A stretch of DNA of 64,000 nt from Hippopus hippopus (Eukaryota > Mollusca > Bivalvia > Cardiida > Cardiidae): assembly GCA_946811185.2 (NCBI GenBank), contig OX328097.1:61781063-61845062 (forward strand), written 5' to 3'. Shown here one piece after another: positions 10,261 to 22,316 of this stretch (within the stretch, counting starts at the first letter, position 1; every line of letters begins with the position of its first letter). The translations under genes and the position numbers were made by a program. A model generated the notes under the pieces. The model saw nothing but the letters and a program-made list of their open reading frames with translations. It was not told the DNA's origin and did not search any database.

Positions 10261-12808
10261 TTTTAGCTCACCTGAGCACAACGTGCTCAAGGGGAGCTTT
10301 TAGGGGCACGCTGTGTCCATCGTCCGTCGTGCGGCGTCAACAATTCTTTAAACATCTTCTCCTCCTAAACCGCTTGGCCGATTTGGACTAAACTTGGCTG
10401 GAATGTTCCTTCGGAGGTCCTCTTTAAAAATTGTTCACAGAATTTGATTTCATCAAAAACTCTGGTTGCCATGGCAACCAAATGGAATTTTTCAAGAAAT
10501 TCTTTAAAAATCTTCTCCTCTGAAACCGCTTGTCAGATTTTGAAATAATTTCACAGATATGTTCCTTGGGTGACCCTTTTCAAAAACTGTTCGCGAAATT
10601 TTGATCCGTCGAAAAACATGGCCGTGGTGGAAGGGTGGGGGCTCTTGGCGTCCATCGGTGTCAACAATTCTATAGAAATCTTCTCCTCTGAAACCGCTGG
10701 TCAGATTTTGAAATAATTTCACAGATATGTTCCTTGGGTGACCCTTTTCAAAAACTGTTCGCGAAATTTTGATCCGTCGAAAAACATGGCCTTGGTGGAG
10801 GGGGGGAGGCTCTTGGCGTCCAGCGGTGTCAACAATTCTTTAAACATATTCTCCTCCTACACCGCTTGGCCGATTTGGACCAAACTTGGCTGGAATGTTC
10901 CTTGGGAGGTCCTCTTTAAAAAGTGTTCACAGAATTCGATTTCATCAAAAACTCTGGTTGCCATGGCAACCAAATGGAATTTTCCAAGAAATTCTTTAAA
11001 AATCTTCTTCTCTGAAACCGCTGGTCAGATTTTGAAATAATTTCACAGATATGTTCCTTGGGTGACCCTTTTCAAAAATTGTTCGCGAAATTTTGATCCG
11101 TCGAAAAACATGGCCGTGGTGGAAGGAGGGGGGGCTCTTTGCGTCCATCGGTGTCAACAATTCTATAAAAATCTTCTCTGATGAAACCGCTCGTCAGATT
11201 TTGAAATAATTTCACAGATATGTTCCTTGGGTGACCCTTTTCAAAAATTGTTCGCGAAATTTTGATCCGTCGAAAAACATGGCCGTGGTGGAGGGGGGGC
11301 TCTTGGCGTCCAGCGGTGTCAACAATTCTTTAAACATATTCTTCTTCTACACCACTTGGCCGATTTGGACCAAACTTGGCTGGAATGTTCCTTGGGAGGT
11401 CCTCTTTAAAAATTGTTCACAGAGTTTGATTTCATCAAAAACTCTGATTGCCATGGCAACCAAATGGAATTTTCCAAGAAATTCTTTAAAAATCTTCTTC
11501 TCTGAAATCGCTGGTCAGATTTTGAAATAATTTCACAGTTATGTTCCTTGGGTGACCCTTTTCAAAAATTGTTCGCGAAATTTTGATCCGTTAAAAAACA
11601 TGGCTGTTGTGGAGGGGGGGGGGCTCTTGGCGTCCAGCAGTGTCAACAATTCTTAAAACATCTTCTCCTAAATCGCTTGGCCGATTTGGACCAAACTTGG
11701 CTGGAATGTTCCTTGGGACGTCCCCTTTGAAAATTGTTCACAGAATTTGATTCATCAAAAACTCTGGTTGCCATGGCAACCAAATGGAATTTTTCAAGAA
11801 ATTCTTTGATAATCTTCTCCTCTGAAACCACTGGTCAGATTTTGAAATAATTTCACGGATATGTTCCTTGGGTAACCCTTTTTAAAGTTTGTTTTTGTAA
11901 TTTTGATCTGTCGAAAAACATGGCCTGGGTGGGGATGGGCATCTTTGCACTCTATGGACTTAAAGAAATTCTTTGAAATTCTTCTTCTCCTAAACCACTT
12001 GTCAGATTTTGAAATAATTTCACAGAAATGTTCCTTAGGTGCCCCTTTTGAAAATTTATTCGCGAAATTTTGATCTGTCAAGAAACATGGCTGTGGTGGG
12101 TGGAAGCTATTTGCTCTCTGAGGACATGAAGAAATTCTTAAAAATTTTGTGTTCTCTGAAACCACTATTCAGATTTTGAAGTTATTTCACAGAAATGATC
12201 CTTATATTATACCCCTTATTTAGGTTAGCTGTTTTCAAAGAAAACATCGAGGTATTGACATAGCCCTGTTTGCGTCATCTGCGTTGTTGTTGTTGTGCAA
12301 AAACTTCGACATTTTGTTATATCTCGGCTTCCACTCAACACATGTACTTAAAACTCGGAATAATTGTTCACTAGTAAAAAGCAACCCATACAACAAGGGC
12401 AGTTAACTCCAAAATTGTTTTGTCCAAATTATGCCCCTTTTGCGATTTGGAATTTTATTTTACTATCCAGCAAGGTTTCAACAGCCAATCATTGGCACTC
12501 TCATGAGGTGCTCTTGTTCAACTTAATATTTTTAGCCACTATCGGGCATGTGCTCTTGTTCAAGATAAGGTCTTTGGGTGACCTATCCTAAAATTTATTT
12601 GCAGAATTCTGATTCGTCAAAAACATGGCTGTGGTGATGATTGTAGGGGTGGTGACAGATTTTGAAATGATTTTTACAGGTGACCTTTTTATAATTGCTT
12701 GGCAAAATACTGATTTTGTTTCCAAAATTTCAATACTTTAAAAAAAGTTGGTTATGGTCCTCTCAAAAATTCAGGTGAGCAATCCAGGGCCATCTTGGCC
12801 CTCTTGTT
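10261..12808 (+). mobile_element. Tandem-core element, family A subtype with RFX-like palindrome
   Basis: The 5' end is TTTTTAGCTCACCTGAGCACAACGTGCTCAAGGGGAGC. The core alternates two modules: 'caacaattctttaaacatcttctcctcctaaaccgcttgg' with 'actctggttgccatggcaacc', and 'tctgaaaccgctggtcagattttgaaataatttcacagatatgttccttgggtgaccc'. Together they repeat about four times between 10330 and 11890, then degrade. The 3' end is CAGGTGAGCAATCCAGGGCCATCTTGGCCCTCTTGTTT at about 12772-12808, a hairpin followed by CTCTTGTTT. GTTGCCATGGCAAC is perfect at 10465-10478, 10957-10970 and 11767-11780; the copy at about 11447-11460 starts with A instead of G. Confidence 0.7.
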
Positions 12809-14391
12809 TACCTAAATAACCCGCTTAAATTTATCCACGGCAGGCATCGGCCACAGTTCAAGCAGGAAATCGACTCGTCGTAATTTAAGTGCGAAGCTAT
12901 ATGGGGGGGGCGAATGAACTATAGACTGCGTCTGTATATGCTTTGATTAGATTATCTGGCTGTAAACCTTTCTAGGTGCTCAAATTTTAGACTGCGCACA
13001 CTTTTTCCACTGCATTTAGTTTCGCTTTACACAGACAAAATAATACAGGCAACCATTTACTTTAAAGCAACTGCATCACATTTTCCATCGAAGCGAAGTG
13101 TGGGGATTCTAAAATAAAGAATCCAGCTCCTAAATTGATAGTCCTGAACCAGGACCAAGTTATAAAAAAAAAAAAAGAACGGTCAGAGATAAACTATGAT
13201 TTTTTTCTCTCAAATCACGAACGGTTGTTTCGTCATAACACAGAAATCGGCTGTTTAATTTGTGAACGTAACTTGTTGTCTGATAAAACGGATAAATGTG
13301 CTCTCTATCAAAAACATGTAAATGCCTACTCAGACGTATTAAGTCATCAGTTATAGGTCATAAAATCAAGATGTTAATTAAACAGCCGGTATCAGTATGG
13401 CTGTGGGACTATCAGTCAGCCAATCTATGACACAAAAATATAGCGTGAGGTTTCCTCTCCACAATTACCTTTTAACTGGGTTTTTTCAATACTGTTTTGG
13501 ATCTCCTACAGAAAATGATGACTTACCAATCTTTTCATATATGTCAAAACTCATAAAAAAATCATCTTCAAAGATTAATCATCATGGGAAAAAAACACGA
13601 AAACCCATGACAGAAGAAATGTCAAAAAGACCATCTGATTGAAGGCCCTTATATCTGTCTTATATTAGCTATTTATAATGACTTTTATCAGCTGACTTTC
13701 ATACACACCATGTAGAAAATAGAACAGATATTAGTTCCTCTGTTTATTCACTATCTATTACATAGTTATCTTTAAAGGAGAACTGAAATACCTACATAAC
13801 ATAGAAGGAAAGGGGGGTCCTTTCAGCTAACTGGAACTAGTTTATGAGACAAATGAGAGCAGATTCATTTAAAGAAAGAAGTTATGAAAAAAAAGCAGCA
13901 TTGATTCGGTAGTACATTAAATGCCTTATTAAGTTTATTGTCAGGTTAAATGTGTTCCAAACTTTATATGTTATGTCAATATTTTTCCCAATTTTGACAT
14001 TTGTCGATTTTTTTCCCAATTTGGTCAGGGTCCTTTTCCCAAAATGCTTGGATAAAGCACTGAAAGGCTCAGGAGAGCAACTTCAGGGCCATCATGGCCC
14101 TCTTGTTTCTTGTTTGTATACAGCATGGTCAATTTCAATCTGAATTCATGCAACTGATGAATCGGATGATAAAAAAGAACTGAAATCAGAAATTTAAAAG
14201 AATTCAAATGCAGAAACCATTGTGTAATTTGGGCTCAAATTCTGAAGGCAGCCTTCCTAGGCAATGAAAAGAGTTTTTAAAATAATATGGTCATCCAATC
14301 AATTTGGCTGCCAATTAACTTGATTTAGATGAAACTACAGGGTACAATCACATGGTTTTTGATTCGATACACTGCATTAAAAATGGCTGAA
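12809..14391. other. Intronic, mostly unassigned; isolated family-A 3' end near 13975-14107
   Basis: The only recognisable piece is a family-A tail (CTCAGGAGAGCAACTTCAGGGCCATCATGGCCCTCTTGTTT, about 14069-14107) preceded by 'ttttcccaattt' phrases. The rest is AT-rich, and the short open frames near 13135-13642 show no recognisable protein features. Confidence 0.4.
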
Positions 14392-15665
14392 TTTTAGCTC
14401 ACCTGAGCACAAAGTGAGCTTTTGTTATCGTGCTGTGTCCGTTTTGCATCATCAGGGCGTCAAGAATTACCTACTGTAAACTCTAGAAGTCACATTTACA
14501 ATCCCATAAAACTGTCTCAAAATTGTCCTGATAAAATCTCGGACAAGTACAAAATTAGGTCATGTCGGATCAAAAAGTATGTCATTGGACCAAATCTTTG
14601 TAAATCCTTGTGTGCACTCAAGAGGCCACATTTCAAGCCTGATGCTCAAGAAACTTGATCAGAATGTTTGTCTCAATAATATTTTAGACAAGTTTGAAGT
14701 TCGGTCGGTCGTCCGTCGTGTGGTCATCAACATTTACCTTGTGTGTACTCTAGAGGCTCCATTTTCAATCAGATACTTTTGAAACTCTGTCAGAATGTTT
14801 TTCTGGATAAAATCTCGGACAAGTTCCAAACTGGGTCAAAAAGTAGGTAATTAGGCCAAATCGTAGAGAAACCTTGAGGCCACACTTTCAGCCCAATTCT
14901 CATGAAACATGGTCAGAATGTGTCTCTTGATGATATCCCAGACAAGTACGAAAATGGGTCACGTCAGGTCAAGAAATAAGTCACTGGGCCAAACCTTAGA
15001 GAAACATCGTGTGCACTTTAAAAGATATATTTTCAGCCAGATACTTATGAAACATTGTCAGACTGTTTGTCTTAATAATGTCTCAGATAGGTTTGAAATT
15101 AGGTCACATCAGGTCAAAAGTAGGCTACTGGGCCAAATCTTTGAAAAACCTTGTTTGCACTCTTAAGGCAGCATTTTAAGTCCGATAGTCAAGAAATTTG
15201 GTCAGAATGCTTGTTTTGATGATATCTCTGACAAGCTTAGAATTGGTTCACATCTGGTAAAATGTAGGTCACTGGGCCAAATCCTAGAAAAACCTTGTGT
15301 GCACTCTACAGGCTACATTTGCGGTAGGATACTCATGAAATTTAGTCAGATTGTTTGTCTTGATGATACTTTAGGCAAGTCCGAAATTTGGTCACATCGG
15401 GTCAAAAGGTAGGTCACTGGGCCTAGTCTTAGTAAAATCTTGTTTGCACTTTACAGGCCATATTTTCAGCCTGATACTCGTGAAACTCCTTCAGAATGTT
15501 TGTTTTGATGATATTTCTGACAAGTTAAAAAATAAATCAAATAAGTTTAAAAGTAAGTCACTAAGACTCATTTGTTTCACATCATTACAACCAGGATCTC
15601 TTCAGCTTTGTCAAACCTTGATCACTTTACTCAGGTGAGGGCTTTAGGGCCAATGGCCATCTTGA
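14392..15665 (+). mobile_element. Tandem-core element, family A
   Basis: Starts ATTTTAGCTCACCTGAGCACAAAGTGAGCTTTTGTTATCG. It contains about seven to eight diverged ~145-base units with the 'gtcagaatgtttgtcttgatgatat' phrase, and ends ACTCAGGTGAGGGCTTTAGGGCCAATGGCCATCTTGAT, a degraded tail hairpin. It lies inside the BTB intron. Confidence 0.65.
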
Positions 15666-16213
15666 TGACCAATGCTGTGGTAGGGTTTTTTTTTTTTTTG
15701 TCTTCTATGCCTAATTTCATTGATTGTTCTACACATCATATTCCAGTAAACTTAATGTCTGGATATAATGAAATTAACACCGTTAAGGTATTGTAAAACT
15801 CCATGCCCTTTGCAAACACTCTCAATGAAATTTTGAGCGATGAGTATTTTTTTTTTAGTTTTGATATTCATGATGGCATTCTTTTGCTGTGGAGCCTTTC
15901 CTTGAATGACTAACTTCTTTTCTTATTATGACAAAACTCCAGGGGGAAAAACAGGAAAGCTTGACACAACTTCTGTCATCAACCAGACAAAGTGTGCTAA
16001 TATACACATAAGCAGTCAGGAATTCTCTTTATGGCTTGCTGCTTGTCTCTTCTGGGAAACAAAACTTTACAGTATCGTTAAAATGCTAATTTCTGACTTG
16101 AATTTAGAACTCAACTGACCATACATCAGTTTGAGATTAAATGTGACGGGATTCAATATTTTACCCTTTTGCATTTAGTATGGGTCATTGTATGATGATG
16201 CTTGTATTTTTAT
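15666..16213. other. Intronic, nothing recognised
   Basis: AT-rich intron sequence with T-runs near 15690 and 15850. No exon or repeat family identified. Confidence 0.35.
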
Positions 16214-16441
16214 TTAACCCTATAACAAACAATCCCTGGTTTTCATGACCCTGGGAATGAAAGCTTTTGAAAACTTGTGTGAAAGGGAGAAAATGCTGGT
16301 AACCAGCATTTTCTCCTTTTCCCACAATGTTTTCTACCCTTTCAGAGACAAATTTCATGAATTGAGATACTTTTGATTTGTCGTCTGCAAATGCTTTCAA
16401 TATGGACCAATCTAACATTTTGTCGTTTGGTAAAGAGTTAA
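16214..16441. mobile_element. Hairpin MITE (family H), near-complete copy in BTB intron
   Basis: 228 bases from TTAACCCTATAACAAACAATCC to GTTTGGTAAAGAGTTAA. The ends are the inverted TTAACCCTTTACCA/TGGTAAAGGGTTAA type. The off-centre palindrome is GGGAGAAAATGCTGGT / AACCAGCATTTTCTCC (about 16284-16317). The copy ends 91 bases before the exon-2 acceptor. It is the same family that crowds 44-57 kb. Confidence 0.7.
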
Positions 16442-16532
16442 ACGATTCTACCATTTATCTTAAAGAAAAAAAGTGTATGGTGGACTTCTGACTCTATTTG
16501 AGAGTCATTGAAAAGTTGCACTGTAATTTCAG

Positions 16533-17658
16533 ATTACTGTACAGCGACTGGCAGGACACTGTTAATGAATATGATGACCTCGTAAGTGTTTTGGAAATGG
16601 CCCATAAATACCAAGTCACGAACATAGTTGATGCATGTTGTGGGAACTTGGCAAAACTAATCGACAAGGAGAACGCATGTTCCATTCTGGAGAGAGCGTT
16701 GTTGTTTGACAACAAGTATCTTATTAAACAGGCAAATGACTTTATTGATGCTAATGCTGATGATGTTTTACAGAGTGAAGGTTTTCTAAATACAACAGAA
16801 AAATGCCTTGCCTACATCTTAAAAGGGGACACATTTTATGCCAAAGAAAGTGAAATATTCCGAAGAGCAATAGAATGGGCAAAACAAAACTGTGAGTCTA
16901 CGGAGGGTCACATACTAAGAAGAACCCTGGGTGAAGCGTTTTTCCATCTAAGGACACCCTGCATGTCTTTAAAGGACTTTGTAGATTGTACACACAGGAA
17001 AGGATATTATTCTGCTGAAGAATATGAAGATATCATGGCGGTTATAGGAATTTCTGAACAAATGAAACCTAAATGTAACTCTACCCAAAAGCGTTTTCCC
17101 CTAGATTTGGAAATAAAAAGATTGCCTTTTGCAAAGGAGAAATTGAATGATGAAAATGCTTTTATCACAGATGCATCCATCACTGAGACAATATTAATTG
17201 ATTCATTTATTGATTTATATCTAACAAGTGTCACTTTGATTAGCAAAAACCATTTTGTTTACCCTAGGAATTTATATGCTAAACGGCCTTACTATTCTAA
17301 TCCTGAGCCCCTATCAAATTTTTTTGAAATGCAAAATTTGCCAGTGTCAGTATCACTACAACTGGGAAACATGCCTCCTATAAAATGTGAGATATCAGCT
17401 GGACCAATAAAACCTCGTATAGAGTTGTCTGAACCATTCTTTGTGTCTGCTGGAAAGCCAGTCACATTAAAAATAGATGTGAAGCTAGATAAAATCCCTG
17501 AATTTCAGCTCAGAGCTAAAAAATGCTTTTCATCGAATGAGTTACCAAACATAGTGCTTGATACTGTTACCGTGAGGACTGCAATGGATAGCACCAGAGT
17601 AGTGCGTTCATTAAGATTCAAATGTGTGAACAACAGAGATTCGTCCATAACAGAGTAG
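16533..17658 (+). CDS. BTB/POZ-BACK protein, coding exon 2 (end of BTB, BACK domain, C-terminal domain, stop)
   Basis: The acceptor is taatttcag ending 16532. The first base completes AG|A (Arg117), and the protein continues LLYSDWQDTV, the standard end of the BTB helix bundle, through residue 491 (TAG at 17656-17658). Residues about 120-150 finish the BTB domain (LEMAHKYQVTNIVDACC). Residues about 160-262 are a BACK domain (ENACSILERALLFDN, IFRRAIEWAKQNC, LRTPCMSLKDF). Residues about 290-491 form a beta-rich tail without a clear hallmark; the BTB-BACK order and overall length suggest a degenerate PHR-like domain as in BTBD1/2/3/6, but that is weak. The total is 350 + 1126 = 1476 bases, 491 codons plus stop, with no frame breaks. 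Inferred role: Cul3 adaptor or scaffold in cytoplasm or nucleus. No clear AATAAA was seen soon after the stop. Confidence 0.85.
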
Positions 17659-18169
17659 ACTCAACAGTCTGATCTTGATTATCAAGATCTTATTTTTGCA
17701 CTCCATTTTATGTAAGTTAAAGATGCACATATACTCATTTTCAGCTAGTTTTTAACCCATTTCATCTTTTATCAGACTAGAATCATTCTTATACCTTCAT
17801 GCCAAATGTAGCCAGGGTTGCAGCCCGATCATTTTTCCCTTTCATATATTCATTTTTGACACAGTAATGTTCAAATATAAAAAAGGAAAAAGTGATCAGG
17901 CTGGAACCCAGACTACCCCAGATTTTGCCCAGGATAGTTGCAAGGTAGCATGGATTACAACCATTAGAAAATGCATTTCATTATCTTGGGATCTTCAAAG
18001 AAATCATTTATGACGTTTCCAGATTTAAATTGAATATTTCCGATATATGTATTTATCCTTTACACCATGTATTTGCCCTTAATGTTTACACAGCTGACTA
18101 ACTTCTGAACCATTCTACAGTCTGTCAAATTTTTACAGTGTTTTTTCTCTCTTGCTGAAAAGATGTACT
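17659..18169. other. 3' flank of BTB gene; 'cagggttgcagcccgatca' inverted block
   Basis: Presumed 3' UTR and flank of the BTB gene. An imperfect inverted pair, 'ccagggttgcagcccgatcatttttcc' at about 17812-17838 and 'ggaaaaagtgatcaggctggaacccagac' at about 17885-17913, could form a stem-loop of roughly 100 bases. No convincing polyadenylation signal was seen. Confidence 0.35.
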
Positions 18170-18170
18170 T

Positions 18171-19128
18171 TTAGCTCACCTGAGAATGAAGTGCTCAAGG
18201 TGAGCTTTTGTGATCATGTTGTGTATGGCATGTGGCATTCATCAACTTTTACCTTGTGTACATTCTGGAAGCCACATTTTCTGTCTGATAACCATGAAAC
18301 TTGATCAGAATGTTTGTCTTGATGATATCGTGGACGAGTTTGAAAGTAGGTCACAATGGGTCAAAAACTAGGTCACTAGGTCAAATCTTAAAAAAACCCT
18401 GTGTACACTCTAGCGGCCACATTTTCAGCCTGAAACTTTTGAAAGTTGGTCAGAATGTTTTTCTTGATGATGTCTCAGATAGGTTTAAAAATCTGTCACG
18501 TCACATCAAAAACTAGGTCACTGGGTCGAATCTTACAAAATGTTATGTACACTCTAGAGGCCACATTTTCTGTCCAAAATACTTAGAAGTTGGTCAGAAT
18601 GTTTGTCTTGATATCTCGGACCAGTTCGAAAATTGGACATATCAGGTCAAAAACTAGGTAACTGGGTCAAATGTTTGAAAAACCTTGTATACCCTCAAGA
18701 GGCCACAGTTTCAATCCAGTACCTATGAAACTTGGTCAGAATGTTTTACTTAAAAATATCTCGGATGAGATTGAAAATGGGTCATGTTTCTTCAAAAACT
18801 AGGTCACAAGGTCAAATCTAAGAAAAACCTTGTGTATGCTGTTATGGCCATATTTTTGGTGTAATACTCTTGAAAATTGGTCAGAATGTATGTCTTGATG
18901 ATATCTCACATGAGTTTGAAGACGGGTAACTCGGGTCCAAAATTAGGTCACTGGGTAAAATCTTTGAAAACCTTGCATGCATATGCTCTACAGACCACAT
19001 TTTCTGTCTAATACTCATGAAATTTGGTCAGAATGTTTGTCATAGTATCTCGAAAGAGATTTAAAATGGATCATGTTTGGTCAAAGGCTCAGGTGAGCGA
19101 CTTCAGGGCCATCATGGCCCTCTTGTTT
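18171..19128 (+). mobile_element. Tandem-core element, family A, complete
   Basis: A compact complete example. The 5' end TTAGCTCACCTGAGAATGAAGTGCTCAAGGTGAGC folds as a hairpin. About six ~140-145-base units follow. The 3' end GGCTCAGGTGAGCGACTTCAGGGCCATCATGGCCCTCTTGTTT has the inverted partner of the 5' AGCTCACCTGAGC, then a GGGCCAT/ATGGCCC hairpin, then CTCTTGTTT. Confidence 0.75.
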
Positions 19129-19264
19129 ATATATAACTTCTGTGGCAATGCATAATTTTGCATTGGTTTATAGGTATAGTGAGGGATATTCAACCCCTCC
19201 CCATAACTTTGCAAACAATAAACAAACAATAAACAAAGTACTAAAATGATAAAGAGCAATGTTT

Positions 19265-19477
19265 CTTTAGCTCTATTGGCCAAAGTCTAGCAGAGCTTTT
19301 GTCATTGTGTGGTTTCCGTCATATGTCCGTCTGCATTTGTGGTTAGATTTCCATAAAACTTGCGTTTTTTTCATATCATCAATAGCATCAACTCTATCCA
19401 TTTTGAAAGGAATCCAAGTATTAGTAAAGGAAAAATAGCCATTCAAAGTTGAAAGTATGCATTTCTTGTTAACATTT
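19265..19477 (+). mobile_element. Family-F element, 5' head fragment
   Basis: TTTAGCTCTATTGGCCAAAGTCTAGCAGAGCTTTTGTCATTGTG followed by 'ccataaaacttgcgtttttttcatatcatcaatagcatcaactctatccattttgaaa'. It matches the heads near 35215 and the cores at 37600-38060. No tail was seen, so the copy is truncated. Confidence 0.5.
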
Positions 19478-20790
19478 TTTTTTTAAAACTTTATTGTCCA
19501 CGTCTATGTGGTACTTGAGGGTCATGGCCATCCCTCAAAGCACCTTGCAATTTGTTGTTAGTATTCTGTGTTAGTAATTGAACTTTAAAATACAAACAAA
19601 AAATGTAATTTACAGATTCCAGATTTTATACAGATACTATTGTACTGCTATATTGACATGACTACTAAAATATGGAGATTTTAACACTAATGACTTATAA
19701 CAGGTTTACTTTTCTGAATTGGTACATTTTTATTTTTTTTTAAATATGTGGACAAAAAAGCTTATTTTTATGTATAATTGTGTAAAAAAAACAAAGTGTG
19801 TGAGAGTCGCGTGAGTGTGAAGGTGATTGTGTTGATAAAGTGTTACTTTGATCTTGGTTTAATGTACAGTACTGAAACGTCAAAAGCAAAAAGGAAACGT
19901 AGCATAAGGTAGGTATTCTTTTGAGGCTTCAGCACTGCGGCATTGTTCATGTGCATGGTAAAAAAATGCTTTTGGTTTATGGGAGGTTTTGAATGATATA
20001 TTCTACAAATGTCGTAAGCCTTCGTTCATTTTCATAATTTTTTGAGCTTCTAATGATGCTTAAGACTATAGGAGAGACTATTTTTCAGGCCTAATAAAGA
20101 TGGTTTAATTTCTTTGTTTTTACATTAATTTGTATAAATATTTTTTTGTTTCAAGAAGTAATCTGTCTAGCTTCAGATTGGTTTCATTTGAACCCAAAAG
20201 CTCAATTTGTTTGCTTATTGACATCGACTGATCTAAATTATTAACAAGTATTGAAATGCGCTTCCAAATAGGTTTAATATTTTGACATTCATAAAATAAA
20301 TGTGCTATAGTTTCTTCACATCTGTTACAGGAAGAACACGTATTTGTTTCGACCAAGTTCATTTTTAAAAGAAGCGAGTTTGTTGGAAGAATCCTGTGTA
20401 TTATTCTTGTCTGAAACCATTGGGAGTATCTCTCACTTGAATATTTAAAAACATTACTGTGTATAACTTTCCAGTTGATATTAGAGTTTGGAAAAGTGCT
20501 GTTCCACTTACTGTGGCATGATGGTTTTTCGTTATTCTTTATCAGAATGTTATATGTGAATTTGTTACTACGAGACTTAATAATTATTTGATAAAAATAG
20601 CAGTTTATATTTGGGTTATGGAAACCTTGTAATGACTTATTCTTGTTAGTGATGTTATGTTGTGCAAACAGCGCTTTAATAGCGCTGATAATGCTATAAA
20701 AATCTAAAAAGTTGATTCTGTTATTATAGTATTCTTCATGTCATTCCAGGTTTTATAGCTACCATCTTCATTTAACATGTCTTTAACATA

Positions 20791-22151
20791 CGAGGGTTGT
20801 TCGGAAAGTTTGTAGAATTTTGTTATAAATCACACAATATTCTCAGTATTACCAAGAATTTTATACCTACTTAAACTTGAACATCTCTTCTGTAAATTCT
20901 ATGAAAACCAAAACGATGCTCTACATCACACGAAAATTATGTCTATTCAAAATGAGTATGTTAGAGGTACCCTGAGCACGCCGAAGTCAATATGACGTCG
21001 CGTAATCATCAAGCGTCGTTTACATCAAGCGATCATCGCACTTTCTCAACATAGTCACCAGCAATATCTATGCACTTCTTATGTCTGGTCATCCATTTGT
21101 TGTAAGTTTCAATGTACCAGTCCTCAGTTAGTGATGATACAACAATTTGAGTCTGTTTTGTAAGTTCCTCTGCTGAACTGAATCGCTTTCCACGTAAACT
21201 CGCCTTCAACTCGGGAAAAACCCGGAAATCCATAGAAGACATAGCTTTGGTCTCTGGATCAAAGTGGTGTAACCAGGTCTCATCCGTCGTCATGATCCAA
21301 TCAAGAAAACCCTCGCCTTCAGATTCGTAGCGGTGAAGAAACTTCTGTGAACAGTGTATGCGGCGCTCCTTTTCATTTTCCTTGAGTAATCGTGGTACCC
21401 ACCGAGCACTCACTTTCGACATGCCAAGTTCCTCAGTTAGTATACCATGTACTGTTGAGCACGAGACACCGAGTTCATTAGCAATAGTTCTGACGGTGGT
21501 TCTTCTGTCGGTCTTAACCATATCCTATACCGACTTCTTAATCGAACAAGTTACGACTGCCGGTCGACCGCTCCTGGAATCGTTATTAACAGATTCTCTT
21601 CCGCTCCTAAAACGTGAATGGCATTTGTAGACAAAAGCTGGACTGCATTTATCATATGCTCCTGTCGATTTTATCATTCACGGTGTTTCTGTTGGCGATT
21701 TATTAAGTGCAACACAGACTTTCACCACACTCTGCAACTCAACACCACAGTTCGACGTCATGATTTTTCCGTAACAACTTCTGCAGATAGATTACGAAAA
21801 CACTATAATTTTGTTTCGGAACAACGAATTGTTTTGAAATTTTCAGGAAATGACGTAACGTTGTTGAATTATCGCTTGACGTTTCCGCGCTTTTTTGACG
21901 TTGAGCTAACATACGGAAATTAAACTTATTTCTTCAATGACATAATCCAAAAATAGGTATTTTATGGACTGCTCCCCATGATGACGTTGCTACGACAACC
22001 CATATATCTGGTTTCTGTATTCGATTTTCTATTATTTTTTTAAAAATTGCTTAAGGATAAGTCAAGGTTCATGCATATCAAATTTCATGTATATTTTATG
22101 AACAATTCTAGAGATATAACAAAATTCTACGAACTTTCCGAACAGCCCTCG
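20791..22151 (-). mobile_element. mariner-family DNA transposon, 1361 bp, with TA target duplication
   Basis: The ends CGAGGGTTGTTCGGAAAGTTTGTAGAATTTTGTTATA (20791 onward) and its near-perfect complement ending 22151 are the terminal inverted repeats. TA lies on both sides (20789-20790 and 22152-22153). The insert sits in the LINE frame. It encodes a broken transposase on the minus strand. The TIR start CGAGGG-TGTTCGGAAAGTT is typical of mariner elements. Confidence 0.9.
21033..21761 (-). pseudogene. mariner transposase pseudogene
   Basis: The reading frame runs from the ATG at 21761 to a stop at 21033. N-terminal helix-turn-helix-type sequence (VCVALNKSPTETP, then FVYKCHSRFRSGRES) is followed by RTIANELGVSCSTVHGIL and the first catalytic block TTDETWLHHFDPETK, with Asp of the DD(34)D triad. 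There are two in-frame stops: TGA after ...SPTETP and TAG after ...CSIKKSV. After SSMDFR the sequence jumps straight to FPELKASLRGKRF, so an internal deletion has removed the second and third catalytic Asp. It cannot be an active transposase; mobilisation in trans would have been needed. Confidence 0.9.
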
Positions 22152-22316
22152 TACTTTATTCCACCATTGTACAGGACGTGATTAAAAAAGTGCTTGGAGC
22201 CAATCATTAAGTTTTCATTATAGAATAGAGGCATATTGATTAGTTCTGTCCAATTTGTAAAGTTACATTTTGACATATACGTCATAAGTGAGTTTAAAAC
22301 GTCTTTCCAAAACTAA

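Noticed and set aside
13135..13642. Two adjacent short frames in the BTB intron that might be an exon pair
   Set aside because: No splice-compatible borders, no recognisable protein features, and the BTB frame joins perfectly without them.
9208..15166. Repeated short frames reading MVRMF..MISWTSLKMGH..SKTRSLGQIL
   Set aside because: They are translations of the ~145-base tandem units of family A. They shift frame between units and are not conserved as protein.
21618..21923. A 101-codon plus-strand frame
   Set aside because: It is antisense to the N-terminal part of the mariner transposase pseudogene and the TIR.
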